Shown: positions 20,053 to 28,644 of the stretch, one piece after another | Numbering within the stretch: position 1 is the stretch's first letter | Layout of the letters: each line of letters begins with the position of its first letter | Origin: DASRHK01 sp963776465 | GTDB lineage: Bacteria > Pseudomonadota > Gammaproteobacteria > Nevskiales > Nevskiaceae | DNA: 64,000 nt | Direction of reading: 5' to 3' | NCBI GenBank assembly: GCA_963776465.1 | Contig: CAVZMV010000001.1 | Location: 744,001-808,000, forward strand | The notes under the pieces: model-generated | The model's database searches: none | What the model was told of the DNA's origin: nothing | What the model saw: only the letters and a program-made list of their open reading frames with translations | Made by a program: the position numbers and the translations under genes

Positions 20053-20427
20053 ATGGCCGATCTGCGCGCCTTCGACGTCGAAAAGCTCGTCGCTCTCAGC
20101 GACGACGAGCTCAAGGAGATCTGCGCCAACCCGCACATCGACGTCGGCCAGCAGATGCTCGCGGCGGAGGAGCTGACCAGCCGCGCCATCCGCAAGGCGT
20201 CCAAGCCGCACTGGAGCGTGCGGGCGACGTTCTACCTGGTCAGCCTGAGCGTGATCATCCTGCTGCTGCAATTGTGGTGGACCGCGCGCACGCAGCCGCT
20301 GACTCCGCCGCCTGCCGCCGTCGCACCCGTGGCCGCCAAGCCGGCAGCCGCGCAGAAGTCGCCGCGCAAGAAGCCCCGGCGGGCCAAGCCCAAGACGCCT
20401 GCACCATCCTCGACGCCGCCTGAATGA
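20053..20427 (+). CDS. small single-pass membrane protein
   Basis: A 124-residue unrecognised protein. An acidic N-terminal helix region (LVALSDDELKEICANP) precedes one membrane helix (about residues 60-76, FYLVSLSVIILLLQLWW), and the tail is rich in Pro, Ala and Lys (KSPRKKPRRAKPKTPAP). The topology looks like a cytoplasmic N-terminus with a disordered basic tail, though orientation is uncertain. It starts 6 bp after the SBBP gene and is probably co-transcribed with it, so it may help its export or anchoring. Confidence 0.72.
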   Translation: MADLRAFDVEKLVALSDDELKEICANPHIDVGQQMLAAEELTSRAIRKASKPHWSVRATFYLVSLSVIILLLQLWWTARTQPLTPPPAAVAPVAAKPAAAQKSPRKKPRRAKPKTPAPSSTPPE

Positions 20428-20445
20428 GGCGCGTCGGAACGTGAA

Positions 20446-20466
20446 ACCGGCGAGCAATTCGCCGGT
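20446..20466. other. intergenic hairpin without T tract
   Basis: ACCGGCGA-GCAAT-TCGCCGGT has perfect 8-bp arms. It lies between the small membrane protein gene and the next SDR gene on the same strand. The lack of a following T run makes a classical terminator doubtful; it may pause or protect the transcript. Confidence 0.45.
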
Positions 20467-20506
20467 CCTAGCAATCATGTTCTAGCCGCACGGAGTCCGA
20501 CGCCGC

Positions 20507-21337
20507 ATGAAGACCTTCAAGGGCAAAGTCGCGGCGATCACCGGCGCGAGCTCCGGCATCGGCCGCGCGCTGGCGCTGGAGCTGGCCAAGCACAAGTGCC
20601 ATCTGGCGCTGTCCAGCAATTCCAATCAGAAAGGGCTGGCGGAGACCGCGGCGCTCGCCGCCAGCAAGGGCGTGAAGATCACGACGACCAAGGTGGACGT
20701 CGCGCAGCGCGGGCAGGTCCACGCATGGGCCGACGCGGTGGTGAAGGATCACGGCAAGGTGAACCTCGTCATCAACAACGCCGGCGTCGCGCACGGCGGC
20801 ACGGTCGAAGGAACCGACTACGGCGACTACGAGTGGCTGATGGGCATCAACTTCTGGGGCGTGGTCTACGGCACCAAGGCGTTCCTGCCGCACCTGAAGG
20901 CCTCCGGCGACGGTCACATCGTCAACGTCTCCAGCGTCTTCGGCCTGTTCGCGCAGCCCGGCATGAGCGCCTACAACGCCAGCAAGTTCGCGGTGCGCGG
21001 CTTCACCGAGTCGCTGCGCCAGGAACTCGACCTGGCGAAGAACGGCGTGAGCGCCACCTGCGTGCATCCCGGGGGTGTCAAGACCAACATCGCGGCCGCC
21101 AGCCGCATGTCGGAGAGCATGCGCGACGTCGCCGGCGCCCGAGGCCCGGCGGACTTCGAGAAGTTGCTGCGCACCACCCCGGAGCAGGCGGCCAAGATCA
21201 TCCTGGCCGGGGTGCGTCGCAACGCCCGGCGCGTGCTGGTGGGCGTCGACGCGCGGGCCGGCGACGCGATGCAGCGGCTGCTGCCGTCCAGGTACCAGTG
21301 GCTCGTGGCCAGCGCGGCGCGGTTGATCCGGAAGTAA
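20507..21337 (+). CDS. short-chain dehydrogenase
   Basis: A 276-residue classical SDR: TGASSGIG (residues 13-20), NNAGVAHGG, the catalytic Ser in NVSSVFGL and YNASK. It is a close paralogue of the SDR at 35783-36613 (both share GINFWGVV, TKAFLPHLKA and SKFAVRGFTESLRQELD). The C-terminal tail (LLPSRYQWLVASAARLIRK) is hydrophobic-basic and may touch the membrane. It is followed 32 bp later by the acidic protein gene. The paralogue sits in the BVMO operon, which hints at an alcohol or ketone of the same substrate class. Confidence 0.88.
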   Translation: MKTFKGKVAAITGASSGIGRALALELAKHKCHLALSSNSNQKGLAETAALAASKGVKITTTKVDVAQRGQVHAWADAVVKDHGKVNLVINNAGVAHGGTVEGTDYGDYEWLMGINFWGVVYGTKAFLPHLKASGDGHIVNVSSVFGLFAQPGMSAYNASKFAVRGFTESLRQELDLAKNGVSATCVHPGGVKTNIAAASRMSESMRDVAGARGPADFEKLLRTTPEQAAKIILAGVRRNARRVLVGVDARAGDAMQRLLPSRYQWLVASAARLIRK

Positions 21338-21369
21338 ACCTTTTGCGCCATCCGCAGGACTAAGGCTTG

Positions 21370-21780
21370 ATGATCGACGACAGCCACATCAAGAAGTTCT
21401 CCGCGGTCTACGCCGAGGCGGTGCTGACCTACCTCGACTCCCGCGAGGAACAGTGGCTGACGTGGGACGGCCAGTCGCACAACTTCGACTTCGGGTCGGT
21501 GGAGATGGACCCGCCGGGCGTCAAGGTGATGCTGTTCGTGAACGACGACTGGACCAAGGTCCTCGGCGACGTCGGCGAGATCACCGATCCGGAATCGCCG
21601 GACTTCGACGCGGACGCCCTGCGCAACGCCATCGAGGCGCAGATCGCCGACGAAGGGTTCGGCGAGCGGCTGCTGCGGGTGTTCCAGGAGCGGCTGGAAA
21701 AGCTGGAAGCCGGCGAGATCGACGAGGACGATCCGGACGACGAGGACGAGGGCGAGCCCTCCGAGGACGACGACAGCTAG
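21370..21780 (+). CDS. acidic hypothetical protein
   Basis: A 136-residue unrecognised cytoplasmic protein. The N-terminal 100 residues look folded (YAEAVLTYLDSREEQWLTWD, VKVMLFVNDDWTKVLGDVGE), while the last 30 are almost only Asp and Glu with a few Pro and Ser. A start at ATG 21370 is preferred to the adjacent TTG. Its stop codon overlaps the stop codon of the convergent histidine kinase gene within a CTAG tetranucleotide. Confidence 0.72.
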   Translation: MIDDSHIKKFSAVYAEAVLTYLDSREEQWLTWDGQSHNFDFGSVEMDPPGVKVMLFVNDDWTKVLGDVGEITDPESPDFDADALRNAIEAQIADEGFGERLLRVFQERLEKLEAGEIDEDDPDDEDEGEPSEDDDS

Positions 21781-22859
21781 CCGGCGAGCGGCAGCGTGCA
21801 GTGGAACGTGCTGCCGGCCCCGCTGCTCTCGATCCAGATCCGCCCGCCGTGCCCTTCGACGATGCAGCGTGAGATGTAGAGGCCCAGGCCCAGTCCGCGC
21901 TGATCGTTCTTGCCGACCTGCCAGAACCGCTCGAACACGGCCTCGTGCATGTTCTCCGGGATGCCCGGGCCGGTGTCCTGGATCGAGAAGCTCAGATCGT
22001 CGCCCACGCGCTCGCAGCGCGCGACGACACGCCCGCCGCGCGGCGTGAACTTGATCGCGTTCGACAGGCAGTTGCCCAGGACCTGCAGCATCCGCTGCCG
22101 GTCGAAGCGCGCCGCAAGCTGCGCTTCGCCCGTCGCGATGGTCAAGGCGATGCCTTTCTCCGCCGCCGCCGCGAGATACGAATCGACCGCGTCGCGCAGG
22201 AACGCGGTGGCATCGTCGTCCTCGAGGTGGATCGCCAGCTTGCCGGCGTCGATGCGCACGACATCGACCAGATCGCCGATGAGCCGGTCCATGAGCTGCG
22301 TGTCGCGCTGCACGCGCTCCATTCCGGTTACCGTTTTCTTGCCTTCCTCCGACATCGACGCGCCGGCCGCCAGCAGCTGCGCGTTCAGCGAGATGCTGTT
22401 CAGCAGGTTGCGCAGGTCGTGGCTGACCATGCCGAGGAAATCGTCGCGGTTGGCGATCGCGTCGTCGGATCGCGTGCGCTCGCTCATCAGGTAGCGGTCG
22501 GTCTTGGACCTTTCCTTCAGCAGCAGGCCCTCCAGCAGCGCGGCCTGCTCCTCGCGCTCGCGTCGCACGCGCTGGTCGGCGGCGTCGCGCTCCCGCTGCA
22601 GGACGGCGTCCTCGCGTGCGCGCTCTCTGGCGACCACGTCGTGGAGCGCCCCGACCGCCGTGTCGACCGCGTCGAGCCTCACGTCCGCCTTGCCGCGCGC
22701 CTGGTCCAGAACCTCGTCGGCGCGCGACCGCGCACGCTGCACGACCTTGTCGGCGGCCTGGTCGGCGGAGCGCTTCTCGGCTAGCGCCTCGTCTGCGTTC
22801 TTGCGCTCGGTGCGCAGGCTCGCGTCGGTCCTGGCGCGCTCGGTGGGTTCCTGTTCCAT
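21777..22859 (-). CDS. soluble sensor histidine kinase with long coiled coil
   Basis: A 360-residue kinase with no membrane segment. Residues 1-138 are a highly charged Glu/Arg/Ala-rich coiled coil; the HisKA domain has the phosphoacceptor His147 in MVSHDLRNLLN; the ATPase domain shows the N box NCLSNAIKFTP, DTGPGIPE and GLGLGLYI. The coiled coil probably dimerises the protein and may sense a partner, since no PAS or GAF domain is visible. No response regulator gene is adjacent, so it is an orphan kinase in this window. Confidence 0.87.
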   Translation of the reverse strand: MEQEPTERARTDASLRTERKNADEALAEKRSADQAADKVVQRARSRADEVLDQARGKADVRLDAVDTAVGALHDVVARERAREDAVLQRERDAADQRVRREREEQAALLEGLLLKERSKTDRYLMSERTRSDDAIANRDDFLGMVSHDLRNLLNSISLNAQLLAAGASMSEEGKKTVTGMERVQRDTQLMDRLIGDLVDVVRIDAGKLAIHLEDDDATAFLRDAVDSYLAAAAEKGIALTIATGEAQLAARFDRQRMLQVLGNCLSNAIKFTPRGGRVVARCERVGDDLSFSIQDTGPGIPENMHEAVFERFWQVGKNDQRGLGLGLYISRCIVEGHGGRIWIESSGAGSTFHCTLPLAG

Positions 22860-22955
22860 GGGGCAGCCTAGTCCTTTTCCCCGCGCGCCGTTCCCCGACA
22901 AAGCCGTCGAGGACGATTAAGCTGAACGTAAAGAGCGCTCAGGGATCAAAGCGGC

Positions 22956-24231
22956 ATGCCCACCCGTAAAACCCGTCGCACCGCGATCGCATCGGTCCTG
23001 CTCGTGGGGCTGGCCTTGCTCTTCGCTGCCTGCTCGGGCGAAAAGCACGTCCGCGAGGAGGTGCCGCGCATCTACGCCACCGACGACGCGCAGTTCGTGC
23101 AGACCATGGGCACGATGCTCGGCCCGCCGCTGGTCAAAGGCAACCGCTTCCAGGCGCTGCGCAACGGCGATCAGATCTTCCCGGAGATGCTGAAGGCCAT
23201 CGCCGGCGCCAAGGAGACGATCTGCTTCGAGACCTACATCTACTGGTCTGGCGCGATCGGCCAGAAGTTCGCCGACGCGCTGGCGGAGCGCGCCAAAGCC
23301 GGCGTCAAGGTACACGTGCTGCTGGACTGGCTGGGCAGCAACAAGATCGACAAGGACGTCCTGGAGAAGATGGAGCAGTCGGGTGTCACCGTCACCCGCT
23401 ATCACTCGCTGCGCTGGTACATCGCTGCAGCGGCTCAACAACCGCACGCATCGCAAGCTGCTCATCGTCGACGGCCGGGTCGGCTTCACCGGCGGTGTCG
23501 GCATCGCGGACGAGTGGACCGGAGATGGCCAGGATCCGAAGCACTGGCGCGACTCGCACTATCGCGTCGAAGGGCCGGTGGTGACGCAGATGCAATCCGT
23601 CTTCATGGACAACTGGATCAAGGCCACCGGCAAGGTTCTGCACGGACGGGAGTACTTCCCGCTGGTACCGCCCGTGGGCGATGGCCTGGCGCAGATGTTC
23701 AGCAGCTCGCCCACCGGCGGCGCCGAGAGCATGAAGCTCATGTACCTGCTGGCGATCACGGCAGCGCAGCGCTCGATCTACCTGGCGAGCGCCTACTTCG
23801 TCCCCGACGAGCTGACGCGCTCGGCGCTGGTGGCGGCGGCAAAGCGCGGCGTCAAGGTTCAGATCATCACACCCGGCAAATACATCGACACGCTGACGGT
23901 GCGTAACGCTTCGCGCGCGCGCTGGGGCGAGCTGCTCGAGGCGGGCGTCGAGATCCACGAGTACCAGCCGACGATGTACCACTGCAAGATGATGGTCGTC
24001 GACGAGCGCTTCGTGTCGGTGGGCTCCACCAACTTCGACTCGCGCTCCTTCGCGATCAACGACGAGGCCAACCTCAACATCGTCGACCAGAAATTCGCGC
24101 GCGAGCAGATCGAGACCTTCCGCGCCGACCTCGCCAAGTCGCGGCGCATCACGCTGCAGGAGTGGCAGGACCGCCCGGTATGGGACAAGGTCAAGGAGAA
24201 GGCGGCGTCGCTGCTGGGGCGGCAGCTCTAG
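22956..24231 (+). CDS. cardiolipin synthase-like phospholipase D lipoprotein, frameshifted
   Basis: A phospholipase D superfamily protein of about 424 residues. The N-terminus is a lipoprotein signal (lipobox LFAAC, Cys27), unusual for cardiolipin synthases, which normally have membrane helices. Two HKD motifs are present: THRKLLIVDGRVGFTGG and MYHCKMMVVDERFVSVGS. Between HSLRWY and LQRLNN the frame shifts because of one surplus base near 23421, just after GGTAC. If intact, it would transfer phosphatidyl groups in the periplasm. Without correction, the first HKD motif is lost from the upstream frame. Confidence 0.85.
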
Positions 24232-24233
24232 CG

Positions 24234-24899
24234 CTAGCGCGCGTCGTGGAAGATCACGCCCAGCGCGAAGCGCTCGCCGCGGCGGATCGTGCTGGCGCCG
24301 TGCCGCAGGTTCACGCGATACGGGCCGCGCTTGCCCATCGCGGGCCGGTGATGCACGGCGAAGATCGCGCCGTCGCCCTGCTGCAGCGGCACGACCTGCG
24401 CGCGTGACTGCATGCGCGGACGCTGCTCCACCACCACGAGCTCGCCGCCCTCGAAGTCCTTGCCGGGCTCGCTCAGCAGCACCACGAGCTGCAGCGGAAA
24501 CGACAGCTCGCCGTACAAGTCCTGGTGCAGGCAGTTGTAGTCGCCGGGGCCGTATTTGAGGAGCAGCGGTGTCGGCTTGGTCTGGCCGACGTCGCGGCAG
24601 CGCGCGCGAAACCCGTCGAGCGTGTCCGGAAACCGGCGCGTCTCGCCGAGCGCATCCGCCCAGGCGTTGGCGACGGGTGCGAGCAGCGCATACATCCGCG
24701 TGCGCAGGCTCTGCACGACCTTGGGCAATGGCTCGGCGAAATACTGGTACTCGCCGCGGCCGAAGTTGTGGCGCTCCATGACCACCCGCGAGCGGAAGCG
24801 ATCGCGATCGTCGTAGAGCTTGCGGAGTGCCGCGCATTGCGCCGCCGTCAGCAAGCCGGGAACGATCGCGACGCCGGAGGCGTCGAGCTGTGCCTTCAC
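24234..24899 (-). CDS. 2-oxoglutarate/Fe(II) oxygenase
   Basis: A 221-residue dioxygenase of the family often found beside ada. The iron ligands are His and Asp of CLHQDLYGE and a distal His in RVNLRHG; the RGERFALGVIFHD tail carries the 2-oxoglutarate-binding Arg region. The start is GTG at 24899, overlapping the Ada stop by 4 bp (GTGA), so it is translationally coupled to Ada. This implies a role in the alkylation response, perhaps on modified nucleic acid or protein, but it is not a close AlkB match by the motifs seen. Confidence 0.83.
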   Translation of the reverse strand: MKAQLDASGVAIVPGLLTAAQCAALRKLYDDRDRFRSRVVMERHNFGRGEYQYFAEPLPKVVQSLRTRMYALLAPVANAWADALGETRRFPDTLDGFRARCRDVGQTKPTPLLLKYGPGDYNCLHQDLYGELSFPLQLVVLLSEPGKDFEGGELVVVEQRPRMQSRAQVVPLQQGDGAIFAVHHRPAMGKRGPYRVNLRHGASTIRRGERFALGVIFHDAR

Positions 24900-25963
24900 G
24901 CCGTTCCAGCCTTCGTCGCCCGCTCACGGTCGATGAGCGTGCGCTTGCGATCGATGCCCCAGCGATAGCCGCCCAGCCCGCCGTCGCCGCGGATCACGCG
25001 ATGGCACGGCACCACCAGCGCCACGCGATTGGCGGCGCAGGCGCTCGCCACTGCACGCACCGCTGCTGGATTGCCGATCCCGGCAGCAACCTCCGAGTAC
25101 GAGCGCAGCTCGCCGTAGGGAATCTTCTGCAGGTAATTCCAAACCTTCATCTGGAAGGCCGTGCCGCGCAGGTCGAGCGGCAGCTTCAGCGCCGAGTGCG
25201 TGCCGTCCAGATGTTGCGAGAGCGCTCGCATCCACGCGTCGAATAGCGGGCGCGATCCGCCCTTCATCGACGCGACCGCGGCCTCGGGGAACTCCATGCG
25301 CAGGCGCTGCTGCAGCTCGTACTCGCTGGCGCCGAACTGCACGAAGCACAGACCGCGATCGGTCGCGGCCATCATCAGCAAGCCGAGTGGCGTCTTCGAC
25401 ATCGCGTACGACATCTGCGCACCGGCGCCGCCCGCGCGATATTGCTTCGGGGTCATGCCGAGGTGCGTGGCCATGCGCTCATAGACGCGGCTGGGCGAGC
25501 CGAACCCGGCATCCAGGATCGCCCGCGTCACCGGCTGGCCGTCGCGCAGTCCCTGCTTGAGCGCACGCAGGCGCACGGCTTCGACGTACTGGCGCGGCGT
25601 CACGCCGAGCACGGCCTTGAAGCTGCGCTGCAGGTGGAATGGACTTGCGTGCGCGTGCTCGGACAGATCCTTCAGGCTCAGGCCCTCGCCGGCGTGCGCC
25701 TGGATGTGCCGGCATAGCGCCTCGATCTTGCGCGCCATCGGATCGCCGGAAGATTCCAGCGGGCGGCAGCGCTTGCACGGTCGCAGGCCATCGGCCTCCG
25801 CCTGCGCGGGCGTCGCGTAGAAGCGAACGTTCTGGCGCAGCGGCAAACGTGAGGCGCACGAGGGCCGGCAATACACGCCGGTGGTGACGACGCCGTAAAG
25901 GAATGTCCCGTCGGACGACCGGTCGCGGCCGGTGACGGCTTGCCAACACAGATCCTGATTCAT
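24896..25963 (-). CDS. ada: Ada: DNA methyl repair protein and transcriptional activator
   Basis: A 355-residue protein with all Ada modules. The zinc domain has Cys32, Cys36, Cys63 and Cys66 (GVYCRPSC, CKRCRP); Cys32 is the acceptor for methylphosphotriester groups. An AraC-type helix-turn-helix follows (HASPFHLQRSFKAVLGVTP). The C-terminal methyltransferase has the acceptor Cys320 in PCHRVIRG. Methylation of the N-terminal Cys turns the protein into an activator of its own operon. It is the first gene of a two-gene unit with the 2OG oxygenase. Confidence 0.95.
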   Translation of the reverse strand: MNQDLCWQAVTGRDRSSDGTFLYGVVTTGVYCRPSCASRLPLRQNVRFYATPAQAEADGLRPCKRCRPLESSGDPMARKIEALCRHIQAHAGEGLSLKDLSEHAHASPFHLQRSFKAVLGVTPRQYVEAVRLRALKQGLRDGQPVTRAILDAGFGSPSRVYERMATHLGMTPKQYRAGGAGAQMSYAMSKTPLGLLMMAATDRGLCFVQFGASEYELQQRLRMEFPEAAVASMKGGSRPLFDAWMRALSQHLDGTHSALKLPLDLRGTAFQMKVWNYLQKIPYGELRSYSEVAAGIGNPAAVRAVASACAANRVALVVPCHRVIRGDGGLGGYRWGIDRKRTLIDRERATKAGTA

Positions 25964-25966
25964 GAG

Positions 25967-25993
25967 CGCACCTGATAAGTATCTTAAGGTGCG
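25967..25993. promoter_or_regulatory. inverted repeat upstream of ada
   Basis: CGCACCT at 25967-25973 and AGGTGCG at 25987-25993 flank an AT-rich 13-bp spacer that itself contains GATAAGTATC. It lies directly before the ada start and is the most structured element in its leader. It may be an operator or core promoter; the classical enterobacterial Ada box was not recognised. Confidence 0.45.
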
Positions 25994-26049
25994 GTCATGG
26001 TGGGCGCGGGGCGGCGAGGAAACGCTCCGATTCTTGCGGAGTGATCCTT

Positions 26050-26098
26050 GTAGGAGGGCTGTCAGCCCCGACGGGTCGGGGCCAACGGCCCCTCCTAC
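26050..26098. repeat. REP-like palindromic repeat, copy 2
   Basis: Same bounds (GTAGGAG, CTCCTAC) as the other copies, but with variant arms: GGGCTGTCAGCCC and GGGGCCAACGGCCCC. It lies between ada and the convergent-spaced hypothetical gene ending at 26100. Confidence 0.8.
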
Positions 26099-26099
26099 C

Positions 26100-26789
26100 T
26101 CATTGACTGAGGTACTGCGCCCCCATCCGCTCCAGCCCGCCGCGGTAATACTCGAAGCGGTCCGCCAGCTCGCGGAACACGTCGCGCAGGCCGAATTCGT
26201 CGGCCAGGTGATGGTGCGAGGCGGTGAAGTAGTACGAGCTGCCCATCTTGCAGTAGTACTCGGTGTTGACCGGACGCTTGTGGTAGCGGTGCCGGTGCTC
26301 GATCCATGGCGCGAACAGGCCGGAGAGCACGAGCGCGTAGTTGCCGATGTGCGACTGCACGACGAAGCCGCGGTCGGGGCCGGACTGCGCCGCTTCCTGC
26401 ACCAGGTCGACGAGATACTTGAAGCTCTGCTGCTCGTCTCCCTGCACGCGGTACATGCGGTCGGTGCGCGCGAACACGCCAAGCAGGTTGGCCACGTACT
26501 GGATGGTGCGCCGCTCCATCGCGCGACGGCGTCCGGGCAACGCGCGCCGCAGCACCACGTTGAAGAACAGGCGCGGCGAAACCTCCAGCCACATCACGCT
26601 GCGATCGCAGATCGCCTCGAAGACGTAGTCGCTCTCGAGCAGCGAGTCGACGGTGTTCCAGTTCTCGTGCACGCGACGCACCGCTTCGACCGCGTCGACG
26701 CCGGGAACCGGAAAGTGCTCGAACAGGAAAAGAAGGTCGCGAGCGTCGAGGGCCGGGGGGCCGAGCTGCGCGAAATCGGGTCTGTCCAC
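26100..26789 (-). CDS. hypothetical protein, 229 residues
   Basis: Unrecognised. The GTG start at 26789 has a strong AGGAGG site. The protein is soluble, mostly helical, and unusually rich in aromatic and His residues (SHIGNYALVLSGLFAPWIEH, KRPVNTEYYCKMGSSYYF, TASHHHLADEFGLRDVF). The clustered His/Tyr could bind a metal or cofactor, but no known motif fits. A perfect hairpin covers part of its ribosome site. It follows the crotonase gene on the same strand with a 119-bp gap. Confidence 0.7.
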   Translation of the reverse strand: MDRPDFAQLGPPALDARDLLFLFEHFPVPGVDAVEAVRRVHENWNTVDSLLESDYVFEAICDRSVMWLEVSPRLFFNVVLRRALPGRRRAMERRTIQYVANLLGVFARTDRMYRVQGDEQQSFKYLVDLVQEAAQSGPDRGFVVQSHIGNYALVLSGLFAPWIEHRHRYHKRPVNTEYYCKMGSSYYFTASHHHLADEFGLRDVFRELADRFEYYRGGLERMGAQYLSQ

Positions 26790-26798
26790 TTCGCACCT

Positions 26799-26818
26799 CC
26801 TGACGATGTTTCGTCAGG
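26799..26818 (-). promoter_or_regulatory. perfect hairpin overlapping a ribosome binding site
   Basis: CCTGACGA-TGTT-TCGTCAGG (read on the + strand) forms an 8-bp stem. On the transcript of the minus-strand gene at 26100-26789 the stem ends in CAGG, part of the CAGGAGG ribosome site, so pairing would hide the site. It could equally be a dimeric repressor operator. Confidence 0.5.
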
Positions 26819-26908
26819 ACTAGTGATGCAACATCCAGGCCCCGAGCGCAATGGAGATTTTTTTGAAGGATTCCGGCATCCTGTACTTCCCCCTGTCGCC
26901 TTTCGGCA

Positions 26909-27607
26909 TCAGGCAGGACGCATGACTTCCGCAAGATCCGCGTCCATCCCCTCGCGCACTGCCCTGGCCAGCGGCCCGCGTATGCGCGCCTTGGTCCCCG
27001 CGTGCGCCTGCATGTTCAGCTTGAGGAATTGCCGTGCGACGGTCATCGCCTCGCCGAGGAGATCTGCGGCAGGCACGACCCGATCCAGGAATCCTGCCGT
27101 CACTGCGTCGGCGGGCGAGTAGACCTCCGCCAGCAGCATCGCCCGATTGAAGTGGGCCGGTGTGAGCCGCGCGCGGCAGATCTCGATCGCGGGCCGCGGC
27201 ATCGTCATGCCGATCGCGACCTCGTTGGCGACGATCTTGAACGCGCCTTCGGTGCCGATGCGGTAATCCGCCGACAGCAGCAGGAACACGCCCATGGCGA
27301 TGGCGTGGCCGTTGCACGCGATGATCACCGGGCGCGGATAGGTCATCAGCCGCGACGCAAACTCGAATCCCCCCTTCACGAGATTCATCGCGTTGGTCGC
27401 GCTGCTGCCGAGCACCGCAAGGTCGAAGCCACCTGACAACAGCCCCGACCGGCCGGTCAGCACGACGATGGCGCGATCGGCCTCGGCCTTGTCGAACGCC
27501 GCGTTGAGCTCGGCGAGCACCTGCGGGGAGATTACGTTGGCCTTGCCATCGTCGAGCGTGATCGTGGCGATCTTGTCGGTGAGCTGGTAGCTGACGAGCG
27601 TGGGCAT
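26909..27607 (-). CDS. enoyl-CoA hydratase/isomerase family protein (crotonase)
   Basis: A 232-residue crotonase fold, slightly shorter than the usual 260. The oxyanion-hole segments are SGGFDLAVLG and CNGHAIAMGVFLLLSADYRI. The Glu pair of true hydratases is not clearly placed (FKIVANEVAIGMTMP), so isomerase or other crotonase chemistry is possible. The N-terminal MPTLVSYQLTDKIATITLDDGKAN is standard. It stands alone with a 295-bp gap upstream. Confidence 0.85.
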   Translation of the reverse strand: MPTLVSYQLTDKIATITLDDGKANVISPQVLAELNAAFDKAEADRAIVVLTGRSGLLSGGFDLAVLGSSATNAMNLVKGGFEFASRLMTYPRPVIIACNGHAIAMGVFLLLSADYRIGTEGAFKIVANEVAIGMTMPRPAIEICRARLTPAHFNRAMLLAEVYSPADAVTAGFLDRVVPAADLLGEAMTVARQFLKLNMQAHAGTKARIRGPLARAVREGMDADLAEVMRPA

Positions 27608-27902
27608 GGTCGATTCCTGGTGGTGAATGTCTGGATTTCAGCGGCTTTCCTGGGCTCGCCCGGCGACAATCAGCGCCTCGCGGCCTGCTTTCGGGCAAAA
27701 CGCGGCATGGGCATTCGCAGAAACTGCGTTTAATTCTACGTCATCTCAATGACTTACGAAGGCATGCCCGATACCGTGCGGTGGATCACATTCGCTAGGA
27801 ACGGAATGCCCGATGACCAGTCTTAATAGCTCCTCGCCATCTCCTGAAGCAATACCGCAGGGGGTAAGATGGCCAGGCGTAGTTTGTCCTAGCCGAGTCC
27901 TT
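27608..27902. promoter_or_regulatory. divergent intergenic region
   Basis: This region separates the crotonase gene (minus) from the L,D-transpeptidase-like gene (plus). It contains an AT-rich patch around 27729-27765 and a short direct repeat of ATGCCCGAT (near 27763 and 27808). No clear promoter hexamer pair, terminator or RNA gene was recognised. Confidence 0.4.
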
Positions 27903-28637
27903 ATGAATCGCTTCACCGGCCGCGTGCTGACCGCCGCGGTGCTTTCCCTGTGTGCCCTCCCCTGCCTTGCTTCGCAGCCGTCTGCGAAGTCGCTTGCCAA
28001 GGCCGCCCCCGCCGCCAATCCGCAAGTCATCCAGCTCGCTTTGCAGGCGACGTCTTGCGCCGTGCAGAGCGGCCAGCCGGTTGCCCGCCGCCTGGCGGTG
28101 ATCGACTACTCGCTGCCCTCCACCAAGCCGCGCCTGTGGGTGTTCGACCTGGAGACCGGCCGCCTCGAGTATGAAGAGCTCGTCGCGCATGGCCGCAACT
28201 CGGGCGAGAACTACGCGCGCTCGTTCTCCAACGAGAACAACAGCCGCGCCTCCAGCCTCGGCCTGTTCCGCGCCAAGGACACCTACAACGGCGGCAACGG
28301 CTATTCGCTGCGCCTGCAAGGCCTCGAGCCGGGCGTGAACGATCGTGCCGAGCAGCGCTCGGTGGTGATGCACGGCGCACCGTACGTCGACCCGAAGTTC
28401 ATCAAGACCACCGGTCGTCTTGGCCGCAGCTGGGGTTGCCCGGCCGTCCGCCAGAAGGTTGCGCGCACGCTGATCGACGATCTCAAGGGCGGCCAGTACC
28501 CGTTCTCGTACTACCCCGACCAGAAGTGGCTCGCCACCTCGCGCTACCTGCATTGCGGCGGCAGCGGCACCCAGACGGCGGATGCAGGCTCCACCGGCGC
28601 GTCCTCCGCGCTCGCCAGCGTCACCGCCGCTCCGTAA
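27903..28637 (+). CDS. murein L,D-transpeptidase catalytic-domain family protein
   Basis: A 244-residue exported protein starting at ATG 27903, with a signal peptide ending PCLASQ. The catalytic region resembles the YkuD-related family of periplasmic peptidoglycan enzymes: VVMHGAPYV and the active Cys in GRSWGCPAV. The middle segment ARSFSNENNSRASSLGLFRA is typical of this subfamily. It would act on peptidoglycan stem peptides. It is convergent with a M23 peptidase and a second L,D-transpeptidase. Confidence 0.85.
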   Translation: MNRFTGRVLTAAVLSLCALPCLASQPSAKSLAKAAPAANPQVIQLALQATSCAVQSGQPVARRLAVIDYSLPSTKPRLWVFDLETGRLEYEELVAHGRNSGENYARSFSNENNSRASSLGLFRAKDTYNGGNGYSLRLQGLEPGVNDRAEQRSVVMHGAPYVDPKFIKTTGRLGRSWGCPAVRQKVARTLIDDLKGGQYPFSYYPDQKWLATSRYLHCGGSGTQTADAGSTGASSALASVTAAP

Positions 28638-28644
28638 CGAGCGC

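Noticed and set aside
26820..26908. A 29-residue peptide frame upstream of the hypothetical gene
   Set aside because: No ribosome site or conserved pattern; it reads through spacer DNA.
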